Source: UTCHB3 sp964531325
GTDB taxonomy: Bacteria; Bacteroidota; Ignavibacteria; Ignavibacteriales; Ignavibacteriaceae
Direction: 5' to 3'
Length of the DNA: 64,000 nt
Assembly (NCBI GenBank): GCA_964531325.1
Contig: CAZHCW010000015.1
Coordinates: 29,977-93,976 of the forward strand
The notes under the pieces are model-generated. The model had not been told where the DNA came from, made no database searches, and was given only the letters and a program-made list of their open reading frames with translations. The first letter of the stretch is position 1, and each line of letters begins with the position of its first letter. This document shows positions 1 to 8,300 of this stretch, piece by piece. The position numbers and the translations under genes were made by a program.

Positions 1-494
1 TAAAAGAGATAAAAAGTTCAATGAATGAAAGACTTAAGGATACCGGACTTGAGACCAACCCGATTATTTCAATTTTGTACGACTCGGCAGACAGGCTATT
101 CAAAGATTTTAACTCTGACAGCAAAGTTATGCTCTCCGGTGCAAGAAATCTTCTTCGGCATCCGGAGTTTGAAGACCCTGTGAAATTTGAAAATATTGTT
201 GAATTAATTGAAGAAAAAGAAATAATAATCCATATCTTCGAAAACAGTTCAGGCATTTTCCTTGAAAAATCCTCATCCATCCAGGGTGTAAATATTGTAA
301 TCGGCAAAGAACTCCCATACGGTCAGACTGATGACTACAGTTTTGTTGTTAAAGAGTACAAGGTTGGAGAAAATACCGGAGCAATGGGAATTATTGGTCC
401 CAAACGGATGGATTATGCAAAGATTATTGCAATTGTGGACTTTACTGCAGGTTTACTAACAGAAATGTTGACCAAAAATCAAAACAGTGTTTAA
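1..494 (+). CDS. hrcA: Heat-inducible transcription repressor HrcA (C-terminal part, 5' end outside window)
   Basis: C-terminal part of the HrcA repressor, which binds CIRCE operators and keeps heat-shock chaperone genes off. The reading frame is open to the left edge (codons from base 3), so about 163 residues of a protein usually near 340 are present and the DNA-binding N-terminus lies outside. The visible part is the GAF-like effector domain and ends with the typical segment GAMGIIGPKRMDYAKII. The first ATG at 21 is internal and should not be taken as the start. grpE and dnaJ follow, which is the classical hrcA-grpE-dnaJ order. dnaK is not in the window. Any CIRCE element would lie upstream of the window. 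Confidence 0.9.
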   Translation, partial: KEIKSSMNERLKDTGLETNPIISILYDSADRLFKDFNSDSKVMLSGARNLLRHPEFEDPVKFENIVELIEEKEIIIHIFENSSGIFLEKSSSIQGVNIVIGKELPYGQTDDYSFVVKEYKVGENTGAMGIIGPKRMDYAKIIAIVDFTAGLLTEMLTKNQNSV

Positions 495-550
495 AATATT
501 ATTCGATTGTTGAATTTTTTTCATCAGTTATTTGTTAATTTGGAGAAAAT

Positions 551-1210
551 ATGAAATTTAGAAAAAAAGAAAGTAGTGACTTGAAGAACGAAAATTTGAA
601 AACCGAAACTGAAACAACTTCCCGGAACGAAAGTGAGGCAGTGGAAAATCCAACTGAAGAAACACCGGTAAACAATGGAAATAAAAATGAAACTACAGAA
701 GTTGACGAATTAAACGCAGAAGTTTTGAAACTCACAAATCAAGTGGACGAATTGCGTGACCTCCTCGCCCGCAGAATTGCTGAAATAGACAATATTAAAA
801 GAAGGCACCGCGAAGAATCGCTAAAAACATGGTCGGATGCCGAAGGGAAATTTATTTCATCACTTCTCCCAATAATAGATAATTTTGATCGTGCAGCTGA
901 AATTGCCCCTAAAACTGAAGATAAACAAAAAATGGTTGATGGTTTCATCTTGATCCACGATTCGCTTGTTAAACTTCTTGAGCAAAAAGGTTTAAAGAAA
1001 ATTGAGGCTAAAGGGAAGCAGTTTGATTATAATCTCCATAACGCTATTATGCGTCAACCGAATGCTGATGTTGAACCCGATACAGTTCTTGAGGAAATTC
1101 TGCCCGGTTATATCTACAAGGATCAGATTCTTAGACATACAAATGTAATCATTAGCGAAATGCCCGTTAACGAATCAGAGGTTAATTCGGATGAGGAGAC
1201 AGAAAATTAA
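551..1210 (+). CDS. grpE: Nucleotide exchange factor GrpE
   Basis: Cytoplasmic co-chaperone that releases ADP from DnaK. It has 219 residues. Residues 1-55 are a low-complexity Glu/Asn/Thr-rich tail, about 56-105 form the long coiled coil, and the C-terminal beta domain carries the family pattern near KGKQFDYNLHNAIMRQ and the ending ILRHTNVIISE. A good ribosome binding site (GGAG, 7 bases before ATG) supports the start. It sits between hrcA and dnaJ, with only 3 bases to dnaJ, so the three genes are co-transcribed. HrcA/CIRCE control is expected from the family; the operator itself is not visible here. Confidence 0.95.
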   Translation: MKFRKKESSDLKNENLKTETETTSRNESEAVENPTEETPVNNGNKNETTEVDELNAEVLKLTNQVDELRDLLARRIAEIDNIKRRHREESLKTWSDAEGKFISSLLPIIDNFDRAAEIAPKTEDKQKMVDGFILIHDSLVKLLEQKGLKKIEAKGKQFDYNLHNAIMRQPNADVEPDTVLEEILPGYIYKDQILRHTNVIISEMPVNESEVNSDEETEN

Positions 1211-1213
1211 GAT

Positions 1214-2368
1214 ATGAGCAAAAAAGATTATTATGAAATTCTCGGCGTAACAAAAAACGCCTCAAAAGATGAAATTAAACAGGCTTATCGCAAAATTGCG
1301 ATGCAGTATCACCCCGACAGAAATCCTGATAACAAGGAAGCAGAAGATAAATTTAAAGAAGCTGCCGAAGCTTATGAAGTCTTGAGTGATGATGAAAAAC
1401 GCTCAAAATATGATCGTTTTGGTCATCAGGCTTTTGGTGCAGGTGGCGGACAACAGGGATTCACAGATATCAACGATATTTTCTCCCATTTCTCCGATGT
1501 TTTTGGTGGAGGTGGCGGTTCCATATTTGATGATATATTTGGAGGTGGCGGTGGAAGACGCGGTGGCAGGAAAAGAAGTTCAGGTACTCCGGGGAGTGAT
1601 CTAAGAGTAAACCTCAAATTAAAACTCGAAGAAATTTCAACGGGAACAACAAAAACCATAAAAATTAACAAATTTGTTAAATGCGATTCCTGTACCGGAA
1701 GTGGATCAGACAGTGGTTCGAGCAAAAAAACATGCCCGGCTTGTAATGGTTCCGGTGAAATTCGCAATGTTTCCAGATCAGTTTTTGGACAGTTTGTTAA
1801 TATACAACCCTGTGCAAATTGTAACGGTGAAGGAACTGTAATCGACAAACCGTGCAAAAAATGCCACGGTGATGGACGGGTGAAATCGGAAGTTACTGAA
1901 AGCATCGATGTTCCCGCTGGTGTAAGTGCTGAAATGCAACTTAGCCTTAGAGGAAGAGGAAATGCAGGATTAAGAGGAGGTCCCAGTGGTGATCTTCTTG
2001 TTGGTTTCCAGGAAATTGAACATGAACATTTTAAAAGAGATGGTGATAATATTATCTATCAACTCTTTATCAGTTTCCCTCAGGCTGTTTTTGGAGATGA
2101 AGTTGAAATTCCGACCCTGACAGGAAAAGCGAAACTTTCGATCGATTCGGGTACTCGTGCCGGAAAAATCCTCAGGATGGCAGGAAAAGGTTTACCAAGT
2201 GTGAACGACAGAAGCCACAGAAGAGGAGATCAGCTTGTTGAGGTAAATATCGTTGTTCCCAAAAAAGTAAATGCGCGTGAAAAAGAACTTTTAAAGGAAT
2301 TGATGAATCAACCAAATATTTCCGGTGAAGAAGGAAACAGCGGTTTTTTTAAGAAATTTGGATTGTAA
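1214..2368 (+). CDS. dnaJ: Chaperone protein DnaJ
   Basis: Hsp40 co-chaperone that stimulates the DnaK ATPase and delivers clients. All type I domains are present: an N-terminal J domain with the HPD triad at about residues 33-35, a Gly/Phe-rich linker (about 75-120) with Gly runs, a zinc-binding region with four CxxCxGxG repeats (about 155-225: CDSCTGSG, CPACNGSG, CANCNGEG, CKKCHGDG), and two C-terminal beta-sandwich domains. The length of 384 aa is normal. It begins 3 bases after grpE. Nothing is unusual. Confidence 0.97.
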   Translation: MSKKDYYEILGVTKNASKDEIKQAYRKIAMQYHPDRNPDNKEAEDKFKEAAEAYEVLSDDEKRSKYDRFGHQAFGAGGGQQGFTDINDIFSHFSDVFGGGGGSIFDDIFGGGGGRRGGRKRSSGTPGSDLRVNLKLKLEEISTGTTKTIKINKFVKCDSCTGSGSDSGSSKKTCPACNGSGEIRNVSRSVFGQFVNIQPCANCNGEGTVIDKPCKKCHGDGRVKSEVTESIDVPAGVSAEMQLSLRGRGNAGLRGGPSGDLLVGFQEIEHEHFKRDGDNIIYQLFISFPQAVFGDEVEIPTLTGKAKLSIDSGTRAGKILRMAGKGLPSVNDRSHRRGDQLVEVNIVVPKKVNAREKELLKELMNQPNISGEEGNSGFFKKFGL

Positions 2369-2376
2369 CAGTTGAA

Positions 2377-2844
2377 TTGAAATCACTGATTGAACGGCTC
2401 TCAATTAAGTCAGGTCTTACAAAATTGGAAGTTATGGCTCTCCTTTTTGTAATTACTTCTATTACGGTGGGTGCTGTTATCCATATATTTAGATCAGATG
2501 CCGAGGTGTTAGCCCCTTCTCCAAAAGAGAAGTCATCTTACGAATTGCTGCAAAAAGAGAAAAAAGAAGTCGAAAAAAAACTTGGTAAATCATCAAGTTC
2601 AGGGAGTTCAAACAGTAAGGTTAAGAAACTAACCCCCGGCGAGAAAATAAATATCAACACTGCTGATATTTTTGAATTAATGAGGGTACCGGGTGTCGGA
2701 GAAAAGACAGCTACTGATATTGTTGCTTTAAGGATCAATCTTGGCGGGAAGTTTACCCACTTAAGCCAGTTAAAGGGTATAAAATCCATCGGCGAAAAAA
2801 AACTTCAAAAATTGAAAGAGTTTATGGTTTTAACCGATGAATAA
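2377..2844 (+). CDS. ComEA-like helix-hairpin-helix protein, membrane anchored
   Basis: 155-residue protein with one N-terminal membrane segment (about residues 18-37), a charged Lys/Glu/Ser linker, and a C-terminal pair of helix-hairpin-helix motifs (about 88-155). The segment beginning KININTADIFELMRVPGVG is the usual ComEA signature. ComEA proteins bind double-stranded DNA outside the inner membrane during natural transformation, but many short relatives have no proven role. The start is TTG at 2377, 8 bases after dnaJ, without a strong ribosome binding site. No other competence gene is adjacent, so a DNA-uptake role is inference. It overlaps the next gene by 8 bases. Confidence 0.75.
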   Translation: MKSLIERLSIKSGLTKLEVMALLFVITSITVGAVIHIFRSDAEVLAPSPKEKSSYELLQKEKKEVEKKLGKSSSSGSSNSKVKKLTPGEKININTADIFELMRVPGVGEKTATDIVALRINLGGKFTHLSQLKGIKSIGEKKLQKLKEFMVLTDE

Positions 2845-3394
2845 ACTCTTCAGTATCTACTCCGGATACCGTCACTACTTTAACATCGGAGTCATTGCAA
2901 TTTTGGCGGTTATCCTGCTTAAAGTGGTGTATCTTGACCCCATGAAAGCCAGTGAGCAAGAGGAAAATTATAAAACCGAATCACGGTTGAGAATGTATAA
3001 TTTGAGATCTGCACAAAAGGTTTATTTTGATAAAAATCAAAAATTTTGTGGAAATATCGATGAACTTATAAGTTTTATCAGATCTCTTGGTATCGATTCA
3101 ACTTTGCCCTCAGGAAGAGATTCTTTGGAATCAGAGTTTACCTTCAAACCTCTGTCAAACGGTAAATTTGTTGTTGACAGTCTTAAATTCTCGCCAAAAG
3201 TCTATCTCCCCTATTCTTTTGCTCTTGATTCATCACGGGTGATTGATTCAGTATACGCAGAAGATGGTGAGTTTATCCGTGTTGACACATCTTTTATTAA
3301 AGGAAACCGGTTTAAAATAACTGATCCTTCAGGGTATGGAAGCGTTGGTAATCTCTTTTTTGATGCCCTTAAATATTCAGCCTCCTGGGAGTAG
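2837..3394 (+). CDS. Unknown single-span membrane protein
   Basis: 185-residue protein I do not recognise. Residues about 15-31 form one hydrophobic segment (IGVIAILAVILLKVVYL), followed by a charged helix (about 38-62) and a mostly beta extracytoplasmic domain. The topology of a short N-terminus, one helix and an amphipathic region rich in Glu/Arg/Tyr is reminiscent of pilin-like or secretion-system assembly proteins, but no prepilin peptidase site is visible. It overlaps the ComEA-like gene by 8 bases and is followed after 2 bases by the DUF3822 gene, so the three are translationally linked. Confidence 0.55.
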   Translation: MNKLFSIYSGYRHYFNIGVIAILAVILLKVVYLDPMKASEQEENYKTESRLRMYNLRSAQKVYFDKNQKFCGNIDELISFIRSLGIDSTLPSGRDSLESEFTFKPLSNGKFVVDSLKFSPKVYLPYSFALDSSRVIDSVYAEDGEFIRVDTSFIKGNRFKITDPSGYGSVGNLFFDALKYSASWE

Positions 3395-3396
3395 AA

Positions 3397-4260
3397 ATGA
3401 ACAGAATTCTGGTAGAAGCGAAAAATGACAGCGTTGTAATAAAAAATGTAAACCCCGGTGAAGAGACTGTTGAAAAGACCGTACTGAACTATTCAATACT
3501 TCAAGGACCATCTTTTACAAGGCTCGACCTTGAACAATGTGAACAGTTTATCCCTGATCTTGTTAATACCGGTCAAAACAGCTTTATTGATTCAACTGTT
3601 TATTTAATTTTCCCCCAGTCGTTATTTCATACCATGACTCTACCGGCAAAACCGGAACTCTCAAAACTTCAGCAGTATAATGAACACAAGTTCGAAATTG
3701 GAGTGGTTTTCCCGTTTTTGGAATTGGATACATTTTCGCTTGATGTCCAAACTATTGCTCAATCGGGCTTTAATAACCCGAATTCTGAATTGGTGACCGT
3801 TATCAATAATGATTTGTTAAATTTTGCCTCAATGGTTAAAAAAAACACCGGCTCACCGAGAGTAAAGATAATTATTCCCTTTTTATCGCTAAAAGAATTT
3901 ATCAAAAAGAATTTCCCCGCCGATCAAAAATCGGTATTGCTCCATATCTCCGGAAATTCAATTATTCTTGCATCCTTAAAAGGTGCAGAGATAGCCACGG
4001 CTTATTCAACAAACTTCATCGATATTCCATCGATCCCCGACATAATCGATTCGTTCCTCCTTAATAACTCATCGGGTAGAATTGATAAGGATACTTTAAG
4101 TAACATCTATTTTAGTCTCGAGGAATATATGGTGGGGCTTGCTTCACTTGTCGAAAAATGGATGAACATTAAAACAGTTGAAAATTTTGCAGGGCTGCCA
4201 CTTGGAAAAGTGTGCAAGATTCCCCCGGACCTCCTTGCTGAGATCAGAAATGAGGCTTAG
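3397..4260 (+). CDS. DUF3822 family protein
   Basis: 287-residue cytoplasmic protein with no signal peptide or membrane segment. It resembles DUF3822, a family found mainly in Bacteroidota and usually encoded directly upstream of rsmD, as here. The actin-like ATPase fold suggested for these proteins recalls PilM/GspL-type assembly platforms. That is family background and not something I can prove from the residues. It follows a single-span membrane protein with a 2-base gap, so a membrane partner is plausible. It overlaps the start of rsmD by 11 bases. Confidence 0.6.
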   Translation: MNRILVEAKNDSVVIKNVNPGEETVEKTVLNYSILQGPSFTRLDLEQCEQFIPDLVNTGQNSFIDSTVYLIFPQSLFHTMTLPAKPELSKLQQYNEHKFEIGVVFPFLELDTFSLDVQTIAQSGFNNPNSELVTVINNDLLNFASMVKKNTGSPRVKIIIPFLSLKEFIKKNFPADQKSVLLHISGNSIILASLKGAEIATAYSTNFIDIPSIPDIIDSFLLNNSSGRIDKDTLSNIYFSLEEYMVGLASLVEKWMNIKTVENFAGLPLGKVCKIPPDLLAEIRNEA

Positions 4261-4855
4261 AATTATATCGGGTGAATTTGGCGGAAGATTTATCAAAACC
4301 CCCGATTCCAAATTCACGAGACCAACCACCGACAAAGTAAAACAGTCGGTCTTTAACTATCTCTCAAACTTTTTTGATTTTGAAGATGCCATTGCTGCGG
4401 ATATCTACGCTGGCTCTGGCTCACTCGGTTTTGAAATGCTTAGTAGAGGGGCTGAAAAAGTACATTTTGTGGAAAAGAACTTCCCTGTAGTAAAAATTCT
4501 CACAGAGAATATTCAAAGTCTGGATGTTGAAAAAAGAGTGAAGTTACACAAGATGAAAGCTGTTACATTTACGGCAACAACCAACTTGCAATTCGATTTT
4601 ATCTTTGCCGATCCTCCTTTTTATGAATATGATGTTTATGATGTAGTTAAAAATATCAGAAAAAGAAAACTCTTAAAACCGGGGGGAATATTCATGCTGG
4701 AAAGGTCGATTCAAACTCTTGAAGATGATAAAAAGAATATGGAGATGGAACCAATTAAGCGGCTTGGAGATACATGTTTGTATCAAATAATTAATGGAGT
4801 TTCGGCGGATAGTGATGCCGAAGTTGAAATTCCGGAGACGGAATCAGAGATTTGA
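4250..4855 (+). CDS. rsmD: 16S rRNA (guanine(966)-N(2))-methyltransferase RsmD
   Basis: Class I S-adenosylmethionine methyltransferase that modifies G966 of 16S rRNA during small-subunit assembly. I place the start at the internal ATG 4250, because the product then begins MRLRIISGEFGGRFIKTP, the usual RsmD N-terminus; an upstream in-frame start at 4178 would add an unrelated 24 residues. Visible motifs are the SAM-binding loop ADIYAGSGSLGFEML (about 45-60) and the catalytic DPPF (about 120). It has 201 aa plus a slightly extended acidic tail. Its 3' end overlaps the convergent amidotransferase gene by 12 bases. Confidence 0.9.
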   Translation: MRLRIISGEFGGRFIKTPDSKFTRPTTDKVKQSVFNYLSNFFDFEDAIAADIYAGSGSLGFEMLSRGAEKVHFVEKNFPVVKILTENIQSLDVEKRVKLHKMKAVTFTATTNLQFDFIFADPPFYEYDVYDVVKNIRKRKLLKPGGIFMLERSIQTLEDDKKNMEMEPIKRLGDTCLYQIINGVSADSDAEVEIPETESEI

Positions 4856-5428
4856 CACCCAGTTATCTATAATTTGTTGACCTCTCTCCGTCTCGATTGA
4901 GTCGGGATGGAATTGAACACCTTCTATTTTTAATGATTTGTGCCGTAAACCCATAATTTCCCCATCTTTTGTCCTGGCAGTCACTACAAGCTCTGACTCC
5001 GCTAATGGTTCTGAAACCGCAAGTGAATGATAACGCATTGCGGTGAATTTTTCTTTGATACCTGAATACACACCTTTACCATCGTGTAGAATCTCCGAAA
5101 CCTTTCCGTGAAAAAGTTCTTTCGCCGGAATTATAAACAGACCAAAATATTCACCTATCAATTGATGTCCGAGACAAACACCCAAAACAGGTTTTTTCCC
5201 TGCAAATTGTGATAAAATCTTGAACGAATTACCGGCATCTGTGGGTTTACCGGGTCCCGGAGAGAACACAATTCCATCAATTTCTTCTTCAAGAAATGTG
5301 TCCCACTCCGGATCGTCATTCAGAATAACCTTCACCTCGGCTGATGTCTGTTTTAGAAGCTCTACCAGATTATAAGTAAAGGAATCGTAGTTATCGATTA
5401 CAATTATTTTTTTATTTGTATGGCTCAT
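4844..5428 (-). CDS. Anthranilate/aminodeoxychorismate synthase component II (class I glutamine amidotransferase)
   Basis: Glutaminase subunit that supplies ammonia to chorismate-using synthases (TrpE for tryptophan or PabB for folate). The 194 residues carry the complete TrpG/PabA pattern: N-terminal VIDNYDSFTYNLV, the oxyanion segment FSPGPGKPTDAG, the nucleophile Cys in GVCLGHQ (about residue 84), and the His/Glu pair in GVQFHPDSIETE. No TrpE or PabB partner is in the window, so tryptophan and folate roles cannot be separated. Its start overlaps the end of the upstream TPR gene by 17 bases, which suggests coupled translation. Confidence 0.9.
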   Translation of the reverse strand: MSHTNKKIIVIDNYDSFTYNLVELLKQTSAEVKVILNDDPEWDTFLEEEIDGIVFSPGPGKPTDAGNSFKILSQFAGKKPVLGVCLGHQLIGEYFGLFIIPAKELFHGKVSEILHDGKGVYSGIKEKFTAMRYHSLAVSEPLAESELVVTARTKDGEIMGLRHKSLKIEGVQFHPDSIETERGQQIIDNWVSNL

Positions 5429-6545
5429 TGATGTATAACTTTGCCTGTTTGTGCGATGAACTATAGTCTTTTAATTCTAGCACAGCATAATAACATTTAA
5501 TTGCCTCTTCTCGCTGAGATAATTTGTCATGCATCATTCCCTGATAAAGGAGAGAGTTGACATAATAGCCTGATGCTTCATTTTTCTCTATCTTTTTTGA
5601 AAGCTCAACTGCCTCTTTGAAATAAACCAGAGAAGAGTCCCATTGCCCTGTAGCTTTATAATAGAATCCGAGATAATAGGATGTTTCTCTTCTCACCTTC
5701 TGACTGTATCCAAATTTTCCCTCTGTAGCACCTTTATACAAGTGGGTGTAGATTTCCTTTATCAATGGATAATCACCTCTCATAACAGCAGCACGCCCTC
5801 TCCATTTCAAGAAAACAGGGTTGTCGGGGAACTGGTCGGTTAACATCTTTGCGTATCTCTCTGATGAATTTGCATCTTTTTCAAATTCCTGGTAGAGCGT
5901 CATGAGAAAATATTGAGCTTCGTACTTTGCATATCTTCCCTTTTCAGCAACTCTTTTCAGGTCTTTGATACCCTGATTTTTGTCACCTGATGGGAAAAAT
6001 ATTAAAAGAGGTTTCACAGCGGGATACTCATCAGGTATAACAGAGATATAATAGGAATATATACCCGTTCCCAAAAGAATATCTGCATTACCCGGTTGAA
6101 TCTTAAGTACTCTGTTGACGATTGGAAGTGCTTCCCTTCCATCATCGGCGGCTTTAAGCCAGCTTTCGCGCAATGCACGGAGTCTGCCTCTAAAACCAAT
6201 GGCTCCACCTTTAAAAAAGAGAGCATCTACATTATTAGGGTCTTCATCCAAAATTTCGTCGCAAACATAGATGATATCATCAAGTTTTTTGTAAAAAAGA
6301 TCATCCTTCGATTCGTCATCAAGATCGACCAAAATTTTCCACCAGTCAATCATCGATAGATAAAAAAGACCGGCCGGCGATTTTGGATTTTCGCGTAGAA
6401 GAGTTCTGAATTTCGTTTCAGCTGCTGTAAAATTTAACGAATATACATCCTTGATCCCCTCATCAATTATATTGTTCACATTTTGTGAATACAATTGAAC
6501 TGAGAGTGCAACAAGTAGCAGATAGATGATTTTATATTTTTTCAT
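5412..6545 (-). CDS. Secreted/periplasmic TPR-repeat protein
   Basis: 377-residue protein with a signal peptide (residues 1-20, YLLLVALSVQLYSQ) and several tetratricopeptide-like helical repeats. One lies near residues 36-70 (AAETKFRTLLRENPKSPAGL) and others near 230-370. It is probably a periplasmic or lipid-side scaffold protein. No catalytic motif is visible. It has its own promoter candidate (6639-6672) just after the glyQS terminator and overlaps the amidotransferase gene downstream. Function unknown. Confidence 0.7.
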   Translation of the reverse strand: MKKYKIIYLLLVALSVQLYSQNVNNIIDEGIKDVYSLNFTAAETKFRTLLRENPKSPAGLFYLSMIDWWKILVDLDDESKDDLFYKKLDDIIYVCDEILDEDPNNVDALFFKGGAIGFRGRLRALRESWLKAADDGREALPIVNRVLKIQPGNADILLGTGIYSYYISVIPDEYPAVKPLLIFFPSGDKNQGIKDLKRVAEKGRYAKYEAQYFLMTLYQEFEKDANSSERYAKMLTDQFPDNPVFLKWRGRAAVMRGDYPLIKEIYTHLYKGATEGKFGYSQKVRRETSYYLGFYYKATGQWDSSLVYFKEAVELSKKIEKNEASGYYVNSLLYQGMMHDKLSQREEAIKCYYAVLELKDYSSSHKQAKLYINEPYK

Positions 6546-6638
6546 TTTCTTTAATATTTTTTTAGTTGTTACTCCGAATTATACGAACCGGACCTCAAAG
6601 AAGTTTCATAATTATTTTTACTCCGGTTACTGTGGGAA

Positions 6639-6672
6639 CAAATGTATAGACCTCGAAGCTGGAAAAAACAAA
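6639..6672 (-). promoter_or_regulatory. Bacteroidota-type promoter for the TPR gene
   Basis: On the minus strand a TTTTG box is followed, 22 bases later, by TACATTTG, an exact match to the Bacteroidota -7 consensus TAnnTTTG. Transcription would start near 6632, about 85 bases before the TPR gene. The upstream box overlaps the A-rich side of the glyQS terminator. Confidence 0.5.
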
Positions 6673-6705
6673 AAAAGGCTGCCCTTTTAAGACAGCCCCT
6701 TTTAT
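6671..6705 (-). terminator. Rho-independent terminator of glyQS
   Basis: Read on the minus strand: GGCTG stem, an 11-base loop, CAGCC, then a run of eight T. It lies about 20 bases after the glyQS stop codon. Confidence 0.85.
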
Positions 6706-6723
6706 AATTAAAACAGATATTTT

Positions 6724-8208
6724 CTAAACCAGTTTTTCGGCGAGGTAACCGGGAAGTTTTGAAGCATCAATTCTTATCTGCTCCATGCTGTCCCTTTCTC
6801 TTACCGTAACACTGTTATCTTCCAAAGTTTGAGTATCAACAGTGATTGCAAATGGAGTACCAATCTCATCCATTCTCCTGTATCTTCTGCCAATTGCAGC
6901 TTTGTCGTCGTAGAACACTTTGTATTTTGTTCTCAACTCAGCTTCAATGTTTTTAGCAAATTCAGGCATGCCATCTTTGTTTACCAAAGGAAGAATCGCG
7001 GCTTTAACCGGTGCCAATTTTGGATTCAGATGCAAAACTGTTCTCACCTCGCCTCCAAGATCCTCCTCATCATACGAATCGATCAGGAAAGCCATAAATG
7101 ATCTGCTTGCTCCTGCTGAAGTTTCGATGATGTAAGGCAAAAACTTCTCTTTTGTGTCATCATCAAAATTGCTTAATGATTTTTTTGAAAACTGTTCATG
7201 CCTTGCAAGATCAAAATCGGTTCTGTTATGGATTCCCTCTATCTCTCCCCATCCAAACGGGAAAAGATACTCAATGTCAGTTGCTTCTTTTGCATAATGG
7301 GCAAGTTTATTTGCCGGATGGTCATGATATCTCAGGTTATCAGGATTCATTCCGAGATTTTTGAACCAGTCCATCCTCATCGATTTCCAATAATCAAAAT
7401 ATTGTTTGTCATCTGATGGCTTAACGAAATATTGCATTTCCATCTGCTCAAATTCCCGTGTTCTGAAGAGAAAATAACGGGTATTAATCTCATTTCTGAA
7501 TGCTTTTCCAATTTGAGCAATTCCAAACGGTACTTTTTGACGGGATGCATTTTGAACATTTAGGAAATTAACAAAAATTCCCTGTGCGGTTTCAGGTCGC
7601 AGATAGATAGTTGAACCTGTTTCTTCCACCGACCCCAGAAATGTTTTAAACATAAGGTTAAACTTACGGGACGAGGTAAATGATCCTTTGTTTCCACAGG
7701 TGGGGCAGTTTAACTCTGCAATAAGACTTTCTGCCAGCTCTGTTTCAAAGAGATCAACGATGAAATCGTTAACTTCTTCGATTTTTGTTTCGACTTGTCC
7801 CGATAACAAATCAATTTTAGTCTTCAAATCCCCTGAAGCAACTGTTGAGAGTGTTTCAAGCATTTTCGATTTTTTCTTAGCGGCTATTTGATCGATCAAA
7901 TAGTCAACTCTGAATCTTGCTTTGCATGACTTGCAGTCGATCATCGGGTCAGTAAAGTTTTCAACATGCCCGGAAGCAACCCAGACTTCCGGAGACATAA
8001 GAATGGAAGCATCAAGCCCTTCCACATCTTCACGATAAGTCATAAACTTCCACCACTCGTCCTTGAGATTGCGAAGCATCTCACTCCCTAATGGACCGTA
8101 ATCGTAACAACCGTTTAATCCGCCATATATTTCACTCGACTGATATACAAACCCTTTTCGTTTTGCCAACGAGATTATTTTCTCTAAAACATCACTTTTA
8201 TTCTTCAT
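6724..8208 (-). CDS. glyQS: Glycyl-tRNA synthetase, homodimeric class II type
   Basis: Charges tRNA-Gly with glycine. At 494 aa it is the single-chain alpha2 enzyme and not the alpha2beta2 GlyQ/GlyS type. Features in order: N-terminal catalytic core with YGPLGSEMLRNL (motif 1 region), a Cys-containing insert (CKSCKARF near residue 97 and CPTCGNKG near 170) that looks like a zinc-binding pair, motif 2 around FRNEINTRYFLFRTREFEQ, motif 3 with ETSAGASRSFMAFL, and a C-terminal anticodon-binding domain (PFAITVDTQTLED). A GGAG box lies 11 bases before ATG. A strong terminator follows. Confidence 0.95.
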   Translation of the reverse strand: MKNKSDVLEKIISLAKRKGFVYQSSEIYGGLNGCYDYGPLGSEMLRNLKDEWWKFMTYREDVEGLDASILMSPEVWVASGHVENFTDPMIDCKSCKARFRVDYLIDQIAAKKKSKMLETLSTVASGDLKTKIDLLSGQVETKIEEVNDFIVDLFETELAESLIAELNCPTCGNKGSFTSSRKFNLMFKTFLGSVEETGSTIYLRPETAQGIFVNFLNVQNASRQKVPFGIAQIGKAFRNEINTRYFLFRTREFEQMEMQYFVKPSDDKQYFDYWKSMRMDWFKNLGMNPDNLRYHDHPANKLAHYAKEATDIEYLFPFGWGEIEGIHNRTDFDLARHEQFSKKSLSNFDDDTKEKFLPYIIETSAGASRSFMAFLIDSYDEEDLGGEVRTVLHLNPKLAPVKAAILPLVNKDGMPEFAKNIEAELRTKYKVFYDDKAAIGRRYRRMDEIGTPFAITVDTQTLEDNSVTVRERDSMEQIRIDASKLPGYLAEKLV

Positions 8209-8300
8209 TTAAGGCATTTCTCCGCAATGATAACTTAAAAAAATTCGATCTTTAAATATAACCATATCGATCGTTTTCATCCCGCTATTATTATTCGGTC

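Noticed and set aside
1426..1905. 159-codon open frame antisense to dnaJ
   Set aside because: It mirrors the Gly-rich and zinc-finger region of dnaJ (Pro-rich translation); a shadow of codon bias.
2891..2920. GG-N10-GC spacing resembling a -24/-12 promoter (TTGGCGG...TGCTT)
   Set aside because: Inside the coding sequence of the single-span protein, encoding its membrane helix; no gene start follows.
4178..4249. Upstream in-frame extension of rsmD
   Set aside because: The additional 24 residues do not resemble RsmD; the ATG at 4250 gives the standard N-terminus.
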